A stretch of 64,000 nucleotides of DNA from Citreimonas salinaria (GCF_900107235.1 NZ_FNPF01000001.1:372001-436000), one strand, 5' to 3'; counted from the stretch's first letter, positions 36,300-45,103 are shown. The notes: generated from the sequence alone by a model not told the origin. Translations and numbers: made by a program.

Positions 36300-36712
36300 A
36301 ATCGGGCGCAGTCCAGCGCGCCGGCGGTCCAGTCGCCGATGGTGCGCCAGTCGATCAACTCGCACAGCAGCACGCGGGACCGCGCGGGAATGGCGGGCGC
36401 CGGTCGCTCGCCGCAGGCGAGGCCCACGAGCATCATCGCGGGATCGCCCTGAACCCAGGCCACCCGGCAGCCGGGGCGTTCCGCCTGCGCGGCCAGCGCG
36501 GCGCGGCGGGCCGTGGCGTCGAACGCGGGCAGCCATTCCGGCGACGTCCGGACGGCTTCAGCTAAGGGGCCACGAAAGCGAAGGGTAAAGCGCGAGCCTT
36601 CCACCTCGCGCGTCACGGCCTCGCCGCCGCGAAAGCCCGGCCCGGCCGCATCGCAGGCCGAAAGGGTGGCAAATAGCATGAGAGGCCAGAGCATGCGCAT
36701 TCCGGCAAGCAT
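36296..36712 (-). CDS. Small predicted lipoprotein, unknown function
   Basis: 138 aa. The N-terminus MRMLWPLMLFATLSAC is a lipoprotein signal with lipobox LSAC, so the mature protein is probably membrane-anchored and begins CDAAGPGF. Two further Cys pairs in the mature part (GCRVAW, LACGER, LCELID, LDCARF) could form disulfides. I do not recognise the family. The first ATG (36712) or an ATG four codons on (36700) may be the start. A CtrA-like box lies 14-28 bp upstream. Convergent with the GNAT gene by 4 bp. Confidence 0.65.
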   Translation of the reverse strand: MLAGMRMLWPLMLFATLSACDAAGPGFRGGEAVTREVEGSRFTLRFRGPLAEAVRTSPEWLPAFDATARRAALAAQAERPGCRVAWVQGDPAMMLVGLACGERPAPAIPARSRVLLCELIDWRTIGDWTAGALDCARF

Positions 36713-36725
36713 CGCCGGATCGTGG

Positions 36726-36740
36726 TTAGCGAACGCTTAA
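36726..36740. promoter_or_regulatory. CtrA-like box between mipZ and the lipoprotein gene
   Basis: TTAG-CGAACGC-TTAA matches TTAA-N7-TTAA with one mismatch, the same form as the box before flgE. It lies between the end of mipZ and the start of the small lipoprotein gene, both on the minus strand, where it could drive the lipoprotein gene. Confidence 0.35.
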
Positions 36741-36757
36741 CGGAGGTTGCCCCGGAT

Positions 36758-37567
36758 CTAGAACTTCACCTTGACGCCAGGCAGGTCCAGCGCCTTGAGC
36801 AGGTCGCGCAGTTCCTGCCGCGCCGCGACGTTCGAGATCGACAACGACCGAACGCCTACGTCGCGCAGGTCCAGCAGGGTAAGGCCGCGCGGAAACAGCT
36901 CGCGGAAGACCACCCGCTCGGAGAAGCCCGGTGCCACGCGGAAGCCGATGCGCTTTGCCAGCTTGGCCAGCGCCTGTTCCATCTTCGCCTTGTTGATCAT
37001 CTGTTGGGCGCCGACCCGGTTGCGCAGCACGACCCAGTCGGCCGGTTTCAGCCCTGCCTTGGCGCGCAGCTGCCGCGCCGTCCAGACCATCTCGGCATAG
37101 ACCGATGGGCCGAGGATCTTCTCGCTGTCGTGGTCGATGCGTGCAAGGAGGTCGAAATCGACGAAGCTGTCGTTCAGCGGTGTGACCAGCGTGTCGGCCA
37201 TTGCGTGAGCCGCCTGCGCCAGCCGTGTGTGCGAGCCGGGGCAGTCTATCAGGACGAAATCGTTGTCGCTTTCAAGCGCCGAGACGCCGTTGGCGATGCG
37301 GTAATCGTTTGGGTTTTCGCCCTCGGGGACATCGTCGGGGTTTACCTCGGGCAAGTCGATCCAGGTCGGGCTGGGCAGGTCGCGGTTCTCGGAAGAGAGG
37401 AACCTTGCCCGGTTCTGCAGGTAGCGCACGAGGCTTTTCTGCCGCAGGTCCAGGTCCAGCACGCCGACCTTGAAGCCCAGCCGCGCGAGCGCGGTCGCGA
37501 TGTGCATCGAGACGGTGGACTTGCCTGCACCGCCCTTTTCGTTGCCGACCACGATGATATGCGCCAT
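36758..37567 (-). CDS. mipZ: Division-plane positioning ATPase MipZ
   Basis: 269 aa ParA/MinD-type ATPase. MipZ forms gradients from ParB at the chromosome origin and inhibits FtsZ near the poles. The N-terminal deviant Walker A is IIVVGNEKGGAGKSTVSMHI. The Walker A' and B regions follow (VGVLDLDLRQKSLVRYLQ; DNDFVLIDCPGSHT). The AQQMINKAKMEQALAKLAKR and LRDVGVRSLSISNVAARQEL blocks fit MipZ rather than MinD. I chose the ATG at 37567, preceded by AGGAGAG. MipZ replaces MinCDE in alphaproteobacteria. Confidence 0.88.
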   Translation of the reverse strand: MAHIIVVGNEKGGAGKSTVSMHIATALARLGFKVGVLDLDLRQKSLVRYLQNRARFLSSENRDLPSPTWIDLPEVNPDDVPEGENPNDYRIANGVSALESDNDFVLIDCPGSHTRLAQAAHAMADTLVTPLNDSFVDFDLLARIDHDSEKILGPSVYAEMVWTARQLRAKAGLKPADWVVLRNRVGAQQMINKAKMEQALAKLAKRIGFRVAPGFSERVVFRELFPRGLTLLDLRDVGVRSLSISNVAARQELRDLLKALDLPGVKVKF

Positions 37568-37632
37568 GGCGCGTCGCTCTCCTGAGGTTGGTGCGCGGGG
37601 TTCCGCCGATGCGGTAAGCCGGTCCTTGGCAC

Positions 37633-37661
37633 AGAAAAGGCCCGGCGCAAAGGCCGGGCCT
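37633..37661 (-). terminator. Terminator of the F0 ATP synthase operon
   Basis: Stem AGGCCCGGC/GCCGGGCCT with a 6-base loop. Reading on the minus strand it is followed by TTTTC. It lies 24 bp beyond the atpF stop and before mipZ. Confidence 0.85.
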
Positions 37662-37684
37662 CGGGTCATTCGCAAGGAATGCGG

Positions 37685-38248
37685 TCAGTGAAGCTTGTCG
37701 CCCACTTCGTCGATCGACCGGTCGATGAGACGTGCCGATTCGTCCTGCGTCATCTGCTGCGAAACCACGTCGCGTGCGGCGGCGATGGCCACGGTGATCG
37801 CGCGGTCGCGTACCTCGCGCACGGCCTTCGCCTCGGCCGACGCGATCTGGCTTTCGGCGGCGGCCATGCGGCGGTCGACCGAGTCGCGCATGTCTTCCTT
37901 CGCAGCCTCGGCGGCACGCTCGGCCTCTTCGCGGGCATGGGCGACGATGCGGTCGGCCTGGGCCTGCGTTTCCTTCTGCTTGCGCTCGAAGCTGGCCAGC
38001 AGGGCCTGTGCCTCTTCGCGCAGGCCGCGGGCCTCGTCCAGTTCCGACCGGATGCCCTCGGCGCGCTTGTCGAGCATGCCGGCAAGCATCCCCGGAACCT
38101 TGAAGTACAGCAGGATCGCCAGGAAGACGATGAAGCCGATCAGCACGACGAAATCGGTGTTCCGCAGCGTGAAGAAGCCGTATTCGCCGGTGGCCGCGAA
38201 GGCCGGGCCGGCGGTCAGCATCGCAGCGGGAAGGATCAGGTGGCGCAT
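37685..38248 (-). CDS. atpF: F0 ATP synthase subunit b
   Basis: 187 aa. Peripheral-stalk subunit that ties F1 to F0. It has a short N-terminal signal-like stretch, the membrane helix TDFVVLIGFIVFLAILLYFK, then VPGMLAGMLDKRAEGIRSEL and a long charged coiled coil to the C-terminus. The length is slightly above the E. coli protein (156 aa), as in other alphaproteobacteria. The b' gene ends 3 bp upstream. Last gene of the atpI-B-E-X-F operon. Confidence 0.93.
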   Translation of the reverse strand: MRHLILPAAMLTAGPAFAATGEYGFFTLRNTDFVVLIGFIVFLAILLYFKVPGMLAGMLDKRAEGIRSELDEARGLREEAQALLASFERKQKETQAQADRIVAHAREEAERAAEAAKEDMRDSVDRRMAAAESQIASAEAKAVREVRDRAITVAIAAARDVVSQQMTQDESARLIDRSIDEVGDKLH

Positions 38249-38251
38249 GGC

Positions 38252-38797
38252 TTATCCTTTCATCCGCTGGTCGACGGCGGCGTCGATCTTGCCCTGGTCG
38301 GCCTGCTGGCCGAGGGCGGCGACAAGTGCGGCGGCGGTGTCCTTGGCGACCGCTTCGACATTCTCCAGCGCCGAGGCGCGGATGTCCGAGATGGTCTTTT
38401 CCGACTCGGCGGTCTTTTCGGCGATCTGGGCGTCTGCCGCTTCCATCGCCTTGGCCGTTTCGGCCTTGATCTCGTCGCGGGTGCGCTGCGCGATGGCCTG
38501 GGCTTCGGCGCGGGCATCCGCCAGCGCCTTCTCATAGGCCTTCTCGGCGTCGGCGGCCTTCTTCTTGAGGTCTTCGGCCGCGGCGATGTCGTTCGAGATC
38601 GCGCCCTGCCGTTCCGCCAGCACCGCGGCGATGCGAGGCAGCGCGACGCGGCTGAGGATCAGGTAGATCACGACCAGCGTGACGACAAGCCAGAAGATTT
38701 GGTTCGGGAACCAGTCAGCGCAAAGCTGCGGCATGCCGATGGCGCTGCCATCCATGCCCACACAGCTGCTGACCAACCCTTGGGTCTCGGTCGCCAT
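38252..38797 (-). CDS. atpX: F0 ATP synthase subunit b'
   Basis: 181 aa. Second, diverged peripheral-stalk subunit (b', also called atpG in some annotations) found in photosynthetic bacteria and alphaproteobacteria, which forms a b-b' heterodimer. The membrane helix is [20 protein letters not shown], followed by [20 protein letters not shown] and an Ala/Glu coiled coil. I chose the ATG at 38797, preceded by GGAGGA. It is separated from atpE by an 81-bp gap with a strong hairpin. Confidence 0.92.
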   Translation of the reverse strand: MATETQGLVSSCVGMDGSAIGMPQLCADWFPNQIFWLVVTLVVIYLILSRVALPRIAAVLAERQGAISNDIAAAEDLKKKAADAEKAYEKALADARAEAQAIAQRTRDEIKAETAKAMEAADAQIAEKTAESEKTISDIRASALENVEAVAKDTAAALVAALGQQADQGKIDAAVDQRMKG

Positions 38798-38828
38798 GGC
38801 GTCCTCCGTCGGACCTGTTCGTACCATC

Positions 38829-38854
38829 GGGCGGCCGTGGGATCACGGCCGCCC
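38829..38854. repeat. Perfect hairpin in the atpE-atpX gap
   Basis: 11-bp stem GGGCGGCCGTG/CACGGCCGCCC with a 4-base loop, about 25 bp after the atpE stop on the minus strand and without a U-tract. It probably acts at the mRNA level, protecting the atpE message end or trimming read-through, which would help make the extra c subunits needed for the rotor ring. Confidence 0.6.
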
Positions 38855-38878
38855 GCGCGTAAGGATGACAGCCGTGGC

Positions 38879-39103
38879 TTAGACGGCGAACATCAGCAGC
38901 AGGGCGACCAGGAAGGAGAAGATGCCCAGGGCTTCAGCGAAGGCGATGCCGATGAACAGCGTCGCGGTCTGCGATGCGGCGGCCGACGGGTTGCGCAGCG
39001 CGCCGGACAGGAAGTTGGCGGCGACGTTGCCCACGCCGAGTGCGGCGAGACCCGTACCGAGACCTGCGAGACCGGCGCCGATATGTGCGAGTTGACCTTC
39101 CAT
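38879..39103 (-). CDS. atpE: F0 ATP synthase subunit c
   Basis: 74 aa hairpin of two membrane helices that forms the proton-driven rotor ring. Helix 1 contains [20 protein letters not shown], the loop is RNPSAA, and helix 2 ([20 protein letters not shown]) carries the ion-binding carboxylate Glu. A good ribosome site (AAGGAGATA) precedes the ATG. Length and sequence are typical for Rhodobacterales. Confidence 0.97.
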   Translation of the reverse strand: MEGQLAHIGAGLAGLGTGLAALGVGNVAANFLSGALRNPSAAASQTATLFIGIAFAEALGIFSFLVALLLMFAV

Positions 39104-39172
39104 TGGGGTATCTCCTTACGTCTGGAAGTTTGAGGTTCTGTCGAATTGCGGATCGGACCGAGTCCGGGGCCG

Positions 39173-39931
39173 TCAGTGATGCGGATGAAGCGCGTCCTTG
39201 AGGTAGACGCAGGTCAGGATCGTGAAGACATAGGCCTGGATGAAGGCCACCAGGATCTCGAGACCGTACATCGCGACGATGCCGAGCACCGCCAGCGGCG
39301 ACACCGCGACCAGCGCCGCGAAGCCCGCGAAGACCTTGATCACCGCGTGACCGGCCATCAGGTTGCCGGCAAGACGGATGGAGTGGCTGACCGGACGCAC
39401 GAAGTACGAGATGAGCTCGATGATCATCAGCACCGGGCGGATCGCCAGCGGCGCCGAGGTCGGCCAGAAGAGGTACAGGAACTTTGTCCCATTCAGCACG
39501 AAGCCCAGGATCGTCACGGCCAGGAACACCGCCAGCGCCAGCACCACGGTGACAGCGAAATGCGAGGTGGTGGTGAAGGCCGTCGGGATCAGGCCGAGGA
39601 AGTTCGCGAAGACGATGTAGAGGAACAGCGTGAAGATATAGGGGAAGTACTTGATCCCCTCCTTGCCTGTCACGTCCTCGACCATCTTGTAGATGAAGCC
39701 GTAGGCCAGTTCGGCGACCGACTGGCTGCGGCTCGGGATGACGGCGCGCTTCGACGTGCCCAGAACCATCAGAGCCAGGATGCACAGCACGGCCAGTGCC
39801 ATCCACAGCGTGACGTTCGTGATGGTGAACATGCCCACCGAGCCGGTGCCGAACAGCGGCTCGACGATGAACTGGTCCATCGGGTGGAAAACCAGACCGC
39901 CGCTTTCGCCGGTAACCTCTTCAGTCGCCAT
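39173..39931 (-). CDS. atpB: F0 ATP synthase subunit a
   Basis: 252 aa, five to six membrane helices. Forms the proton half-channels beside the c-ring. The essential Arg lies in [20 protein letters not shown], and the closing segment [20 protein letters not shown] is the family's C-terminal signature. The start overlaps the atpI stop by 11 bp, which makes coupled translation likely. Confidence 0.96.
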   Translation of the reverse strand: MATEEVTGESGGLVFHPMDQFIVEPLFGTGSVGMFTITNVTLWMALAVLCILALMVLGTSKRAVIPSRSQSVAELAYGFIYKMVEDVTGKEGIKYFPYIFTLFLYIVFANFLGLIPTAFTTTSHFAVTVVLALAVFLAVTILGFVLNGTKFLYLFWPTSAPLAIRPVLMIIELISYFVRPVSHSIRLAGNLMAGHAVIKVFAGFAALVAVSPLAVLGIVAMYGLEILVAFIQAYVFTILTCVYLKDALHPHH

Positions 39932-40316
39932 CCTGTTTTCCCTCGTGCGTGACGCGCGCGGCGTCGCTCTTGTCCGTCATGCCCGCAGCATCGGCCAACC
40001 GGCCGGCCTCGCGGGCGTCCTGCTTCACCTGCACCTCGCGCGCCGTGCGGATCATCACGTTGATCCCCGCGGCGATGCCCAGCAGCGTGAACACCAGCAT
40101 GAACCACGGGCCGGTATCCAGAAACCGGTCGAGTCCGAAGCCGATGCCGAAGCCGATCCCGAGACCGGCCACCATTTCCGTCACCATCCGCCAGGCGATC
40201 TGTGCCTGGGAATAATGCTCCTCGTGGTGGTGCTTTTCGCCCGCCGTAGCCGCGCGACGCGCTGCGAGCTTCTTTTCAAGCTCTTCCAGCCTGCGCCTGG
40301 GATCGGTCTCGGTCAC
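39921..40316 (-). CDS. atpI: ATP synthase accessory protein AtpI
   Basis: 131 aa. Small membrane protein at the head of F0 operons, thought to assist c-ring assembly or ion supply. A His-rich charged N-terminus ([20 protein letters not shown]) is followed by two membrane helices, [20 protein letters not shown] and [19 protein letters not shown], then a charged tail. First gene of the F0 operon; its promoter lies in the 241-bp gap before the divergent ArsR gene. Confidence 0.9.
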   Translation of the reverse strand: MTETDPRRRLEELEKKLAARRAATAGEKHHHEEHYSQAQIAWRMVTEMVAGLGIGFGIGFGLDRFLDTGPWFMLVFTLLGIAAGINVMIRTAREVQVKQDAREAGRLADAAGMTDKSDAARVTHEGKQDGD

Positions 40317-40498
40317 GCGAAAGCCCCGCCCGAAGTGTCGCGGTGTTGCTAAGCGCAGGGGCGGGCCGAGTCAACAGCGATGCGGCGGCAGCTGGCGAAC
40401 GCAAAAGATATTGAGTTTGCGCAATAATTTCTGAAAGTCTTGCGCGCGCGACGGACCGCGCGCACGCGTCATCCTTCCGCGCCGGCGGTCTTCGCATA

Positions 40499-40516
40499 TT
40501 CAACTATCAGGTTGAA
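40499..40516. promoter_or_regulatory. Palindromic operator before the ArsR gene
   Basis: Perfect inverted repeat TTCAAC-TATCAG-GTTGAA, about 40 bp before the ArsR-family gene. Palindromes of this TTCAAC-N6-GTTGAA form are typical of the ArsR subgroup whose first residues read ALADPTRRxIL. It is likely the autoregulatory site and could also reach the divergent atp promoter. Confidence 0.65.
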
Positions 40517-40557
40517 CATGCCGTGCGGGGCTTGACCGGCGCGCGGCGCGGCGCCTT

Positions 40558-40902
40558 ATGCGACCCATGGATCCCTCGCTCGACATCGTGTTCGCGGCGC
40601 TTGCCGACCCGACCCGCCGCCGCATCCTGTCGATGCTGCTCGAGGACGACATGGCGGTGACCGACGTGGCCGAGCCGTTCGAGATGTCGCTGGCAGCGAT
40701 ATCGAAGCATCTCGCCATCTTGGCCGGCGCCGGCCTGATCAGCCAGGAGAAGCGCGGCCGGGTCAAGTGGTGCGCGCTCGAGCCCGACGCCCTGCGCGAG
40801 GCCAGCATCTGGATGCAGGGTTTCGGCCAGTTCGAGCCGGTGAACCTGGACGCCTTCGAGCGGTTCCTGCGGAACGAGGGCCTGACACCCGAGGAAGGCT
40901 GA
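40558..40902 (+). CDS. ArsR-family transcriptional regulator
   Basis: 114 aa (or 111 from the ATG at 40567, the form most homologs would show). Winged helix-turn-helix of the metal-independent ArsR subgroup. The hallmark FAALADPTRRRILSMLLEDD starts the domain, and FEMSLAAISKHLAILAGAGL is the recognition helix region. There are no Cys-rich metal sites. This subgroup usually sits before an SRPBCC-fold gene; here the next gene is a convergent transporter, so the target is not obvious. Confidence 0.88.
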   Translation: MRPMDPSLDIVFAALADPTRRRILSMLLEDDMAVTDVAEPFEMSLAAISKHLAILAGAGLISQEKRGRVKWCALEPDALREASIWMQGFGQFEPVNLDAFERFLRNEGLTPEEG

Positions 40903-40917
40903 CCTCTGGGCGCAGCT

Positions 40918-41808
40918 TCAGGCGGTTTCCTCGCGCAGCAGCATCAGAAGGGCGAACGCAGTTAGCGCCACGCCCGGCAGCACCATTTCCGGGGGCGTGC
41001 CCTGTCCGACCGCGATCTCCCACAGGATGACCCAGCTCGGCGTGAGATACGTATAGGCCATTACCTTGGTCGAAGGCAGGCGAAAGGTGGCGTAGCGCAC
41101 CAGCGAGAAGGACACGGCGGTCGCCGCGATCGCGGTATAGCCGATGGTCCACCACACGATCGCCGGCAGGTCCGCCCATTCGGTGGCGAGCAGGCGCGGG
41201 CCGGACCACAGCGCCAGCAGCACCGCACCGAAGGTCAGGATGACGGCCGTCTGCGCCGCGGCGGGCTCGCCTCGGCTGAGCCGGCGTAGCAGCGGCGCAT
41301 AGAGGGCATGGCCGACCACCCCCCAGAAGAAGATCGCCTCGCCCCGCCCGATGTCGAAGGCGACCAGCGCCTGCGGGCTGCCGTCGAAGATGACCCACAG
41401 GGCGCCCGCGCCGCCGATGACGATGGCCGCGGCCATCCACAGCGTGGTGACCTGCGCCAGAAGCAGGTAGCCGAACACCGCCGACAGCGCGGGGTTGAGC
41501 GTGAAGACGGCCGACATGCTGACCGGCCTAGCGGTCTTGAGGCCCTCGAACATCGTCACGAAATACGCCGCGAACAGCGCCGCCACGATCAGGTAGCGCC
41601 ACGGCGAGGCGAACATCGACCGCGGCACGCCGGTGGTGGTCATGGCGATCGCCCACATGGCGGCGGCCGCCAGCGTGAAGCGCACCGCGTTCAGCGCCGC
41701 GGGGTCGATGAACGGGGCCGCCATGCCGCCGAGGCTGAACGAGCCCGCCACCAGAGCCGAGAACGCGAGCATCGCCAGGTGGCCGCGCGCCGCCTCGGTC
41801 AACGGCAC
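40918..41808 (-). CDS. EamA/DMT-superfamily transporter
   Basis: 296 aa, ten membrane helices in two EamA repeats (AMLAFSALVAGSFSLGGMAA; LKTARPVSMSAVFTLNPALS; TATAV and TYLTPSWVILWEIAVG in the second). I chose the GTG at 41808, which overlaps the LysR stop by 10 bp; the longer frame upstream lies inside the LysR gene. Co-translation with a LysR regulator suggests that LysR controls this exporter. The substrate is unknown. Confidence 0.82.
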   Translation of the reverse strand: MPLTEAARGHLAMLAFSALVAGSFSLGGMAAPFIDPAALNAVRFTLAAAAMWAIAMTTTGVPRSMFASPWRYLIVAALFAAYFVTMFEGLKTARPVSMSAVFTLNPALSAVFGYLLLAQVTTLWMAAAIVIGGAGALWVIFDGSPQALVAFDIGRGEAIFFWGVVGHALYAPLLRRLSRGEPAAAQTAVILTFGAVLLALWSGPRLLATEWADLPAIVWWTIGYTAIAATAVSFSLVRYATFRLPSTKVMAYTYLTPSWVILWEIAVGQGTPPEMVLPGVALTAFALLMLLREETA

Positions 41809-42680
41809 GGCCCTTCGTTGGCGTAGTCCTTCAGGTGCGTCAGGAACGCCTGCACCTTGGCGGTGCGGTGCAGGTCGACATGCGTCACCAGCCACAGGGG
41901 TGACGTCCATTCCTCGCGCGGGGGCATGATCTGCACCAGCTCGGGATGCGCCGCAGCCTCGCGCATCGCGAAGAAGCCGATGCCGGCGCCGGCCAGCACC
42001 GCCTGGTTCATCACCCGGCTGTCCGAACTGCGGAACGTCACGCGGTCGTAGGGAATCGTGTGGCGCAGCCATTGCTGGAAAGGCGCGCGCCCGTCGGGAT
42101 CGTCGTGCGCCACGAAACGGTGCGTTTTCAGCGCCTCAATGTCGCCGGGCAGGCCGTAGCGGTCGACATAAGCCTGGCTTGCATACAGGGCGATGTCCTG
42201 GTGGATGAACGGCTGGACGACATTGTCGGGCTCGTCCGGCTGACGTCCGGCGCGTAGCGCGACATGCGCCTCGCCATATTCCAGGCGAAACAGGCGCTCT
42301 CCGGTCAGCAGGCGCACGATCACGTCGGGATAGGCTTCCTGAAAGCTGGTCAGCGCGCCTACCAAAAGGGGCGCCAGTTCCACCAGCGACGTGACCATCA
42401 ACTCTCCGGACACGTCGCTGCCGCGGCCGCGGATGCGGCCCTCGAGCTGCTGGAACTGGTCGTCGGTGGTCTGGGCGACGCGCAGCAGGTCCTGCCCGGC
42501 CTCGGTGGCGGTATAGCCGCGAGCGTGGCGCTGGAACAGCTTCACCCCCAGCCGGCGCTCGAGCGCATCGATATGGCGGATCACCGTGGCGTGATGCACC
42601 CCCAGCGCCTCGGCGGCGCCGCTTACGGTCCCCCTTCGGGCGACTTGGAAGGCGGTGCGGATCTCGTCCCAGTTGTCCAT
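41799..42680 (-). CDS. LysR-family transcriptional regulator
   Basis: 293 aa. The N-terminal winged HTH is AFQVARRGTVSGAAEALGVH followed by HATVIRHIDALERRLGVKLF. The C-terminal two-lobed effector domain covers about residues 90-290. I chose the ATG at 42680 (MDNWDEIRTAF); the frame continues upstream without homology. It is upstream of and overlaps the EamA gene, so it probably regulates itself and that transporter. Confidence 0.9.
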   Translation of the reverse strand: MDNWDEIRTAFQVARRGTVSGAAEALGVHHATVIRHIDALERRLGVKLFQRHARGYTATEAGQDLLRVAQTTDDQFQQLEGRIRGRGSDVSGELMVTSLVELAPLLVGALTSFQEAYPDVIVRLLTGERLFRLEYGEAHVALRAGRQPDEPDNVVQPFIHQDIALYASQAYVDRYGLPGDIEALKTHRFVAHDDPDGRAPFQQWLRHTIPYDRVTFRSSDSRVMNQAVLAGAGIGFFAMREAAAHPELVQIMPPREEWTSPLWLVTHVDLHRTAKVQAFLTHLKDYANEGPCR

Positions 42681-43019
42681 TATCGACCTGTGCGCTGACT
42701 CACATCTCGTCGGCGATACTGGCGATTGCGTTCGTGAATGCAAGTGCGAGATGCACCTCTTGCGCGGCGCGGTCTTGACTCTGGTCGCCGGCCCGGCGTA
42801 TCCGGCCCGCATATCCGGAATGGCAGGCGCCTTCCGGTCCCTTGGGCTATGCTCGGGATCGCCCTCCGTCAGCGCGTTGCGCCCACGGGGGCATCCGTCG
42901 TTCGGGCCATCGCCCGCGACCGGGGGGCCGGCGTTTTCCCGGCCCGGGGTTTGTGAAGCTCAGCCGCCGCGCCTACCTTCGGGCGTGACACAGGACGACA
43001 GGAAAGGGGGCCTGCCCTC
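42681..43019 (+). other. 339-bp gap between LysR and ffh
   Basis: No coding region is supported here. It holds a candidate sigma70 promoter at 42775-42804 and a GC-rich hairpin (GGGCCGG-CGTTTTC-CCGGCCC, 42925-42945). I looked for the 4.5S RNA core near ffh and did not find it. The ffh ribosome site GGAAAGGGGG lies at the right end. Confidence 0.5.
42775..42804 (+). promoter_or_regulatory. Candidate sigma70 promoter for ffh
   Basis: TTGACT, an 18-bp spacer and TATCCG. The -35 box is near consensus and the -10 box weak. It would place the start site near 42811, giving an ffh leader of about 210 nt that includes the hairpin at 42925-42945. Confidence 0.35.
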
Positions 43020-44513
43020 ATGTTCGAATCTCTCTCCGAACGTCTCGGCGGCGTATTCGACCGGCTGACCAAGCAGGGAGCGCTGTCCGAGGACGACGTG
43101 CGCTCGGCCCTGCGCGAGGTGCGCGTCGCCCTGCTTGAAGCGGACGTCTCGCTTCCGGTGGCGCGCAACTTCGTCAAATCGGTCGAGAAGAAGGCGACCG
43201 GTGCGGCGGTGACGAAATCGGTGACGCCGGGCCAGCAGGTCGTCAAGATCGTCCACGACGAGCTGATCGATGTCCTGCGCGGCGAGGGCGAGCCCGGTTC
43301 GCTGCGCATCGACAGCGCGCCCGCGCCGATCCTCATGGTCGGCCTGCAGGGCGGCGGCAAGACCACGACCACCGCCAAGCTGGCCAAGCGTCTGAAGGAT
43401 CGTGACGGCAAGAAGGTCCTGATGGCCTCGCTCGACGTCAATCGCCCGGCGGCGATGGAGCAGCTGCAGATCCTCGGCACGCAGATCGGCGTCGACACCC
43501 TGCCCATAGTGAAGGGCGAGGACCCGGTCACTATCGCCAAGCGCGCGAAGACGCAGGCAAGCCTTGGTGGCTACGATGTCTACATGCTCGACACCGCCGG
43601 CCGGCTGTCGATCGACGAAGAGCTGATGGCCCAGGTCGAGGCGGTCCGCGACGTGTCGAACCCGCGCGAGACGCTGCTGGTGGTCGACGGCCTGACCGGC
43701 CAGGACGCCGTCCACACGGCCGAGAACTTCGACCAGCGCATCGGCATTTCCGGCGTCGTGCTGACCCGCATGGACGGCGACGGCCGCGGCGGTGCGGCGC
43801 TGTCGATGCGCGCGATCACCGGCAAGCCGATCAAGTTCGTCGGTTTGGGCGAGAAGATGGACGCGCTGGAGACCTTCGAGCCCGAGCGCGTCGCCGGCCG
43901 CATTCTCGGCATGGGCGACATCGTGGCCCTGGTCGAGCGCGCGCAGCAGACGCTCGAGGCCGAGCAGGCCGAGCGCATGATGAAGCGGTTCCAGAAGGGT
44001 CAGTTCAACATGAACGACCTGAAGGGCCAGCTCGAGCAGATGATGAAGATGGGCGGCATGGGCGCCATGCTGCAAATGATGCCGGGTGCGGCCAAGATGG
44101 CCAAGCAGCTGGACGATGCGGGCATGGACGACCGGGTGCTGAAGCAGCAGATCGCGCTGATCCAGTCGATGACCAAGGCCGAGCGCGCCAACCCGCAGAT
44201 CCTCCAGGCCTCGCGCAAGAAGCGCATCGCCAAGGGCTCGGGGATGGAGGTCAGCGATCTGAACAAGCTGCTGAAGATGCAGCGCCAGATGGCGGACATG
44301 ATGAAGAAGATGGGCAAGATGGGGAAGGGCGGCGCGCTCAAGCAGGCTATGCGCGGCATGTTCGGCAAGGGCGGCATGCCGCCCGAGATGGCGAACATGG
44401 ACCCCAAGGCGCTGGAGCAGGCGGCCCGCCAGATGGGCGGCCCCGGCGGCATGCCCGGCATGGGTGGCGGCGCGCTGCCGCCCGGGCTGAGCGGGTTCGG
44501 CAAGAAGAAATGA
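43020..44513 (+). CDS. ffh: Signal recognition particle protein Ffh
   Basis: 497 aa. GTPase that binds signal sequences of nascent membrane proteins with 4.5S RNA and delivers them to FtsY. The N domain is residues 1-90. The G domain has the P-loop VGLQGGGKTTTTAKLAKRL, DVNRPAAMEQL, and DTAGRLSIDEEL. The Met-rich M domain runs from about residue 300 to the end with a Gly/Met-rich tail (GGPGGMPGMGGGALPPG). The ATG follows GGAAAGGGGG. The stop overlaps the first GNAT gene by 4 bp, so ffh heads the operon that runs toward rpsP. Confidence 0.96.
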   Translation: MFESLSERLGGVFDRLTKQGALSEDDVRSALREVRVALLEADVSLPVARNFVKSVEKKATGAAVTKSVTPGQQVVKIVHDELIDVLRGEGEPGSLRIDSAPAPILMVGLQGGGKTTTTAKLAKRLKDRDGKKVLMASLDVNRPAAMEQLQILGTQIGVDTLPIVKGEDPVTIAKRAKTQASLGGYDVYMLDTAGRLSIDEELMAQVEAVRDVSNPRETLLVVDGLTGQDAVHTAENFDQRIGISGVVLTRMDGDGRGGAALSMRAITGKPIKFVGLGEKMDALETFEPERVAGRILGMGDIVALVERAQQTLEAEQAERMMKRFQKGQFNMNDLKGQLEQMMKMGGMGAMLQMMPGAAKMAKQLDDAGMDDRVLKQQIALIQSMTKAERANPQILQASRKKRIAKGSGMEVSDLNKLLKMQRQMADMMKKMGKMGKGGALKQAMRGMFGKGGMPPEMANMDPKALEQAARQMGGPGGMPGMGGGALPPGLSGFGKKK

Positions 44514-45103
44514 CGGCGGACGGGACTCATATTCCGGCAGCCCCTGTCGCCTATGGCCACGGGCACCATGCGTCGGCGCGCCTGACGCATGCCCCGCGGC
44601 TCGAAACCGACAGGCTGATCCTGCGCGGGCCCGAGCGCGGCGACATCGAGCCGGTGATCGCCTTTCTGATGGATGCCGAGCACGCGGCAGGGTTCGGCCA
44701 CATCCCGCTGCGCGGCGATGCTTGGCGGTGGTTCACGATGAATGTCGGCCACTGGCACATCCATGGCTTCGGCTACTTCGTGATCGAGGACAATGCGAGC
44801 GGCGCGTCGATCGGTATGACCGGCGTCTGGTTCCCTGAAAGCTGGCCCGAGCCCGAATTGGGCTGGCTTCTGTTCCGCGGCCACGAGGGCCGGGGGCTGG
44901 CCTTCGAAGCGGCCAGCCGTGCGCGCCAGTGGGCATATGACGACCTAGGCTTGAACACGCTGACCTCTAACATCGTGCCGTCGAACGATCGGTCCAAAGC
45001 TCTCGCTGCCCGCCTTGGCGCTGTCCATGAACGCACCTACCACAACGAGCAGATGGGCGAGGACGAATTGTGGCGCCATCCCGGGCCGGAGACCTGCGCC
45101 TGA
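44510..45103 (+). CDS. GNAT-family N-acetyltransferase (first of pair)
   Basis: 197 aa RimJ/RimL-type acetyltransferase. It opens with the strand TPRLETDRLILRGPERGDIE pattern (here LTHAPRLETDRLILRG) and has ESWPEPELGWLLFRGHEGRG, the acetyl-CoA-binding region, then NTLTSNIVPSNDRSKALAAR and LGAVHERTYHN. It is coupled to ffh upstream and to a second GNAT gene downstream by 1-4 bp overlaps. The pair look like tandem duplicates (both contain PELGW and NDRS-A-A-RLGA-HER). The substrate is unknown. Confidence 0.85.
   Translation: MTADGTHIPAAPVAYGHGHHASARLTHAPRLETDRLILRGPERGDIEPVIAFLMDAEHAAGFGHIPLRGDAWRWFTMNVGHWHIHGFGYFVIEDNASGASIGMTGVWFPESWPEPELGWLLFRGHEGRGLAFEAASRARQWAYDDLGLNTLTSNIVPSNDRSKALAARLGAVHERTYHNEQMGEDELWRHPGPETCA

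Noticed and set aside
42681-43019. 4.5S RNA gene beside ffh
   Set aside because: The conserved SRP RNA core (GGAAGCAGCC type) is absent from the gap.
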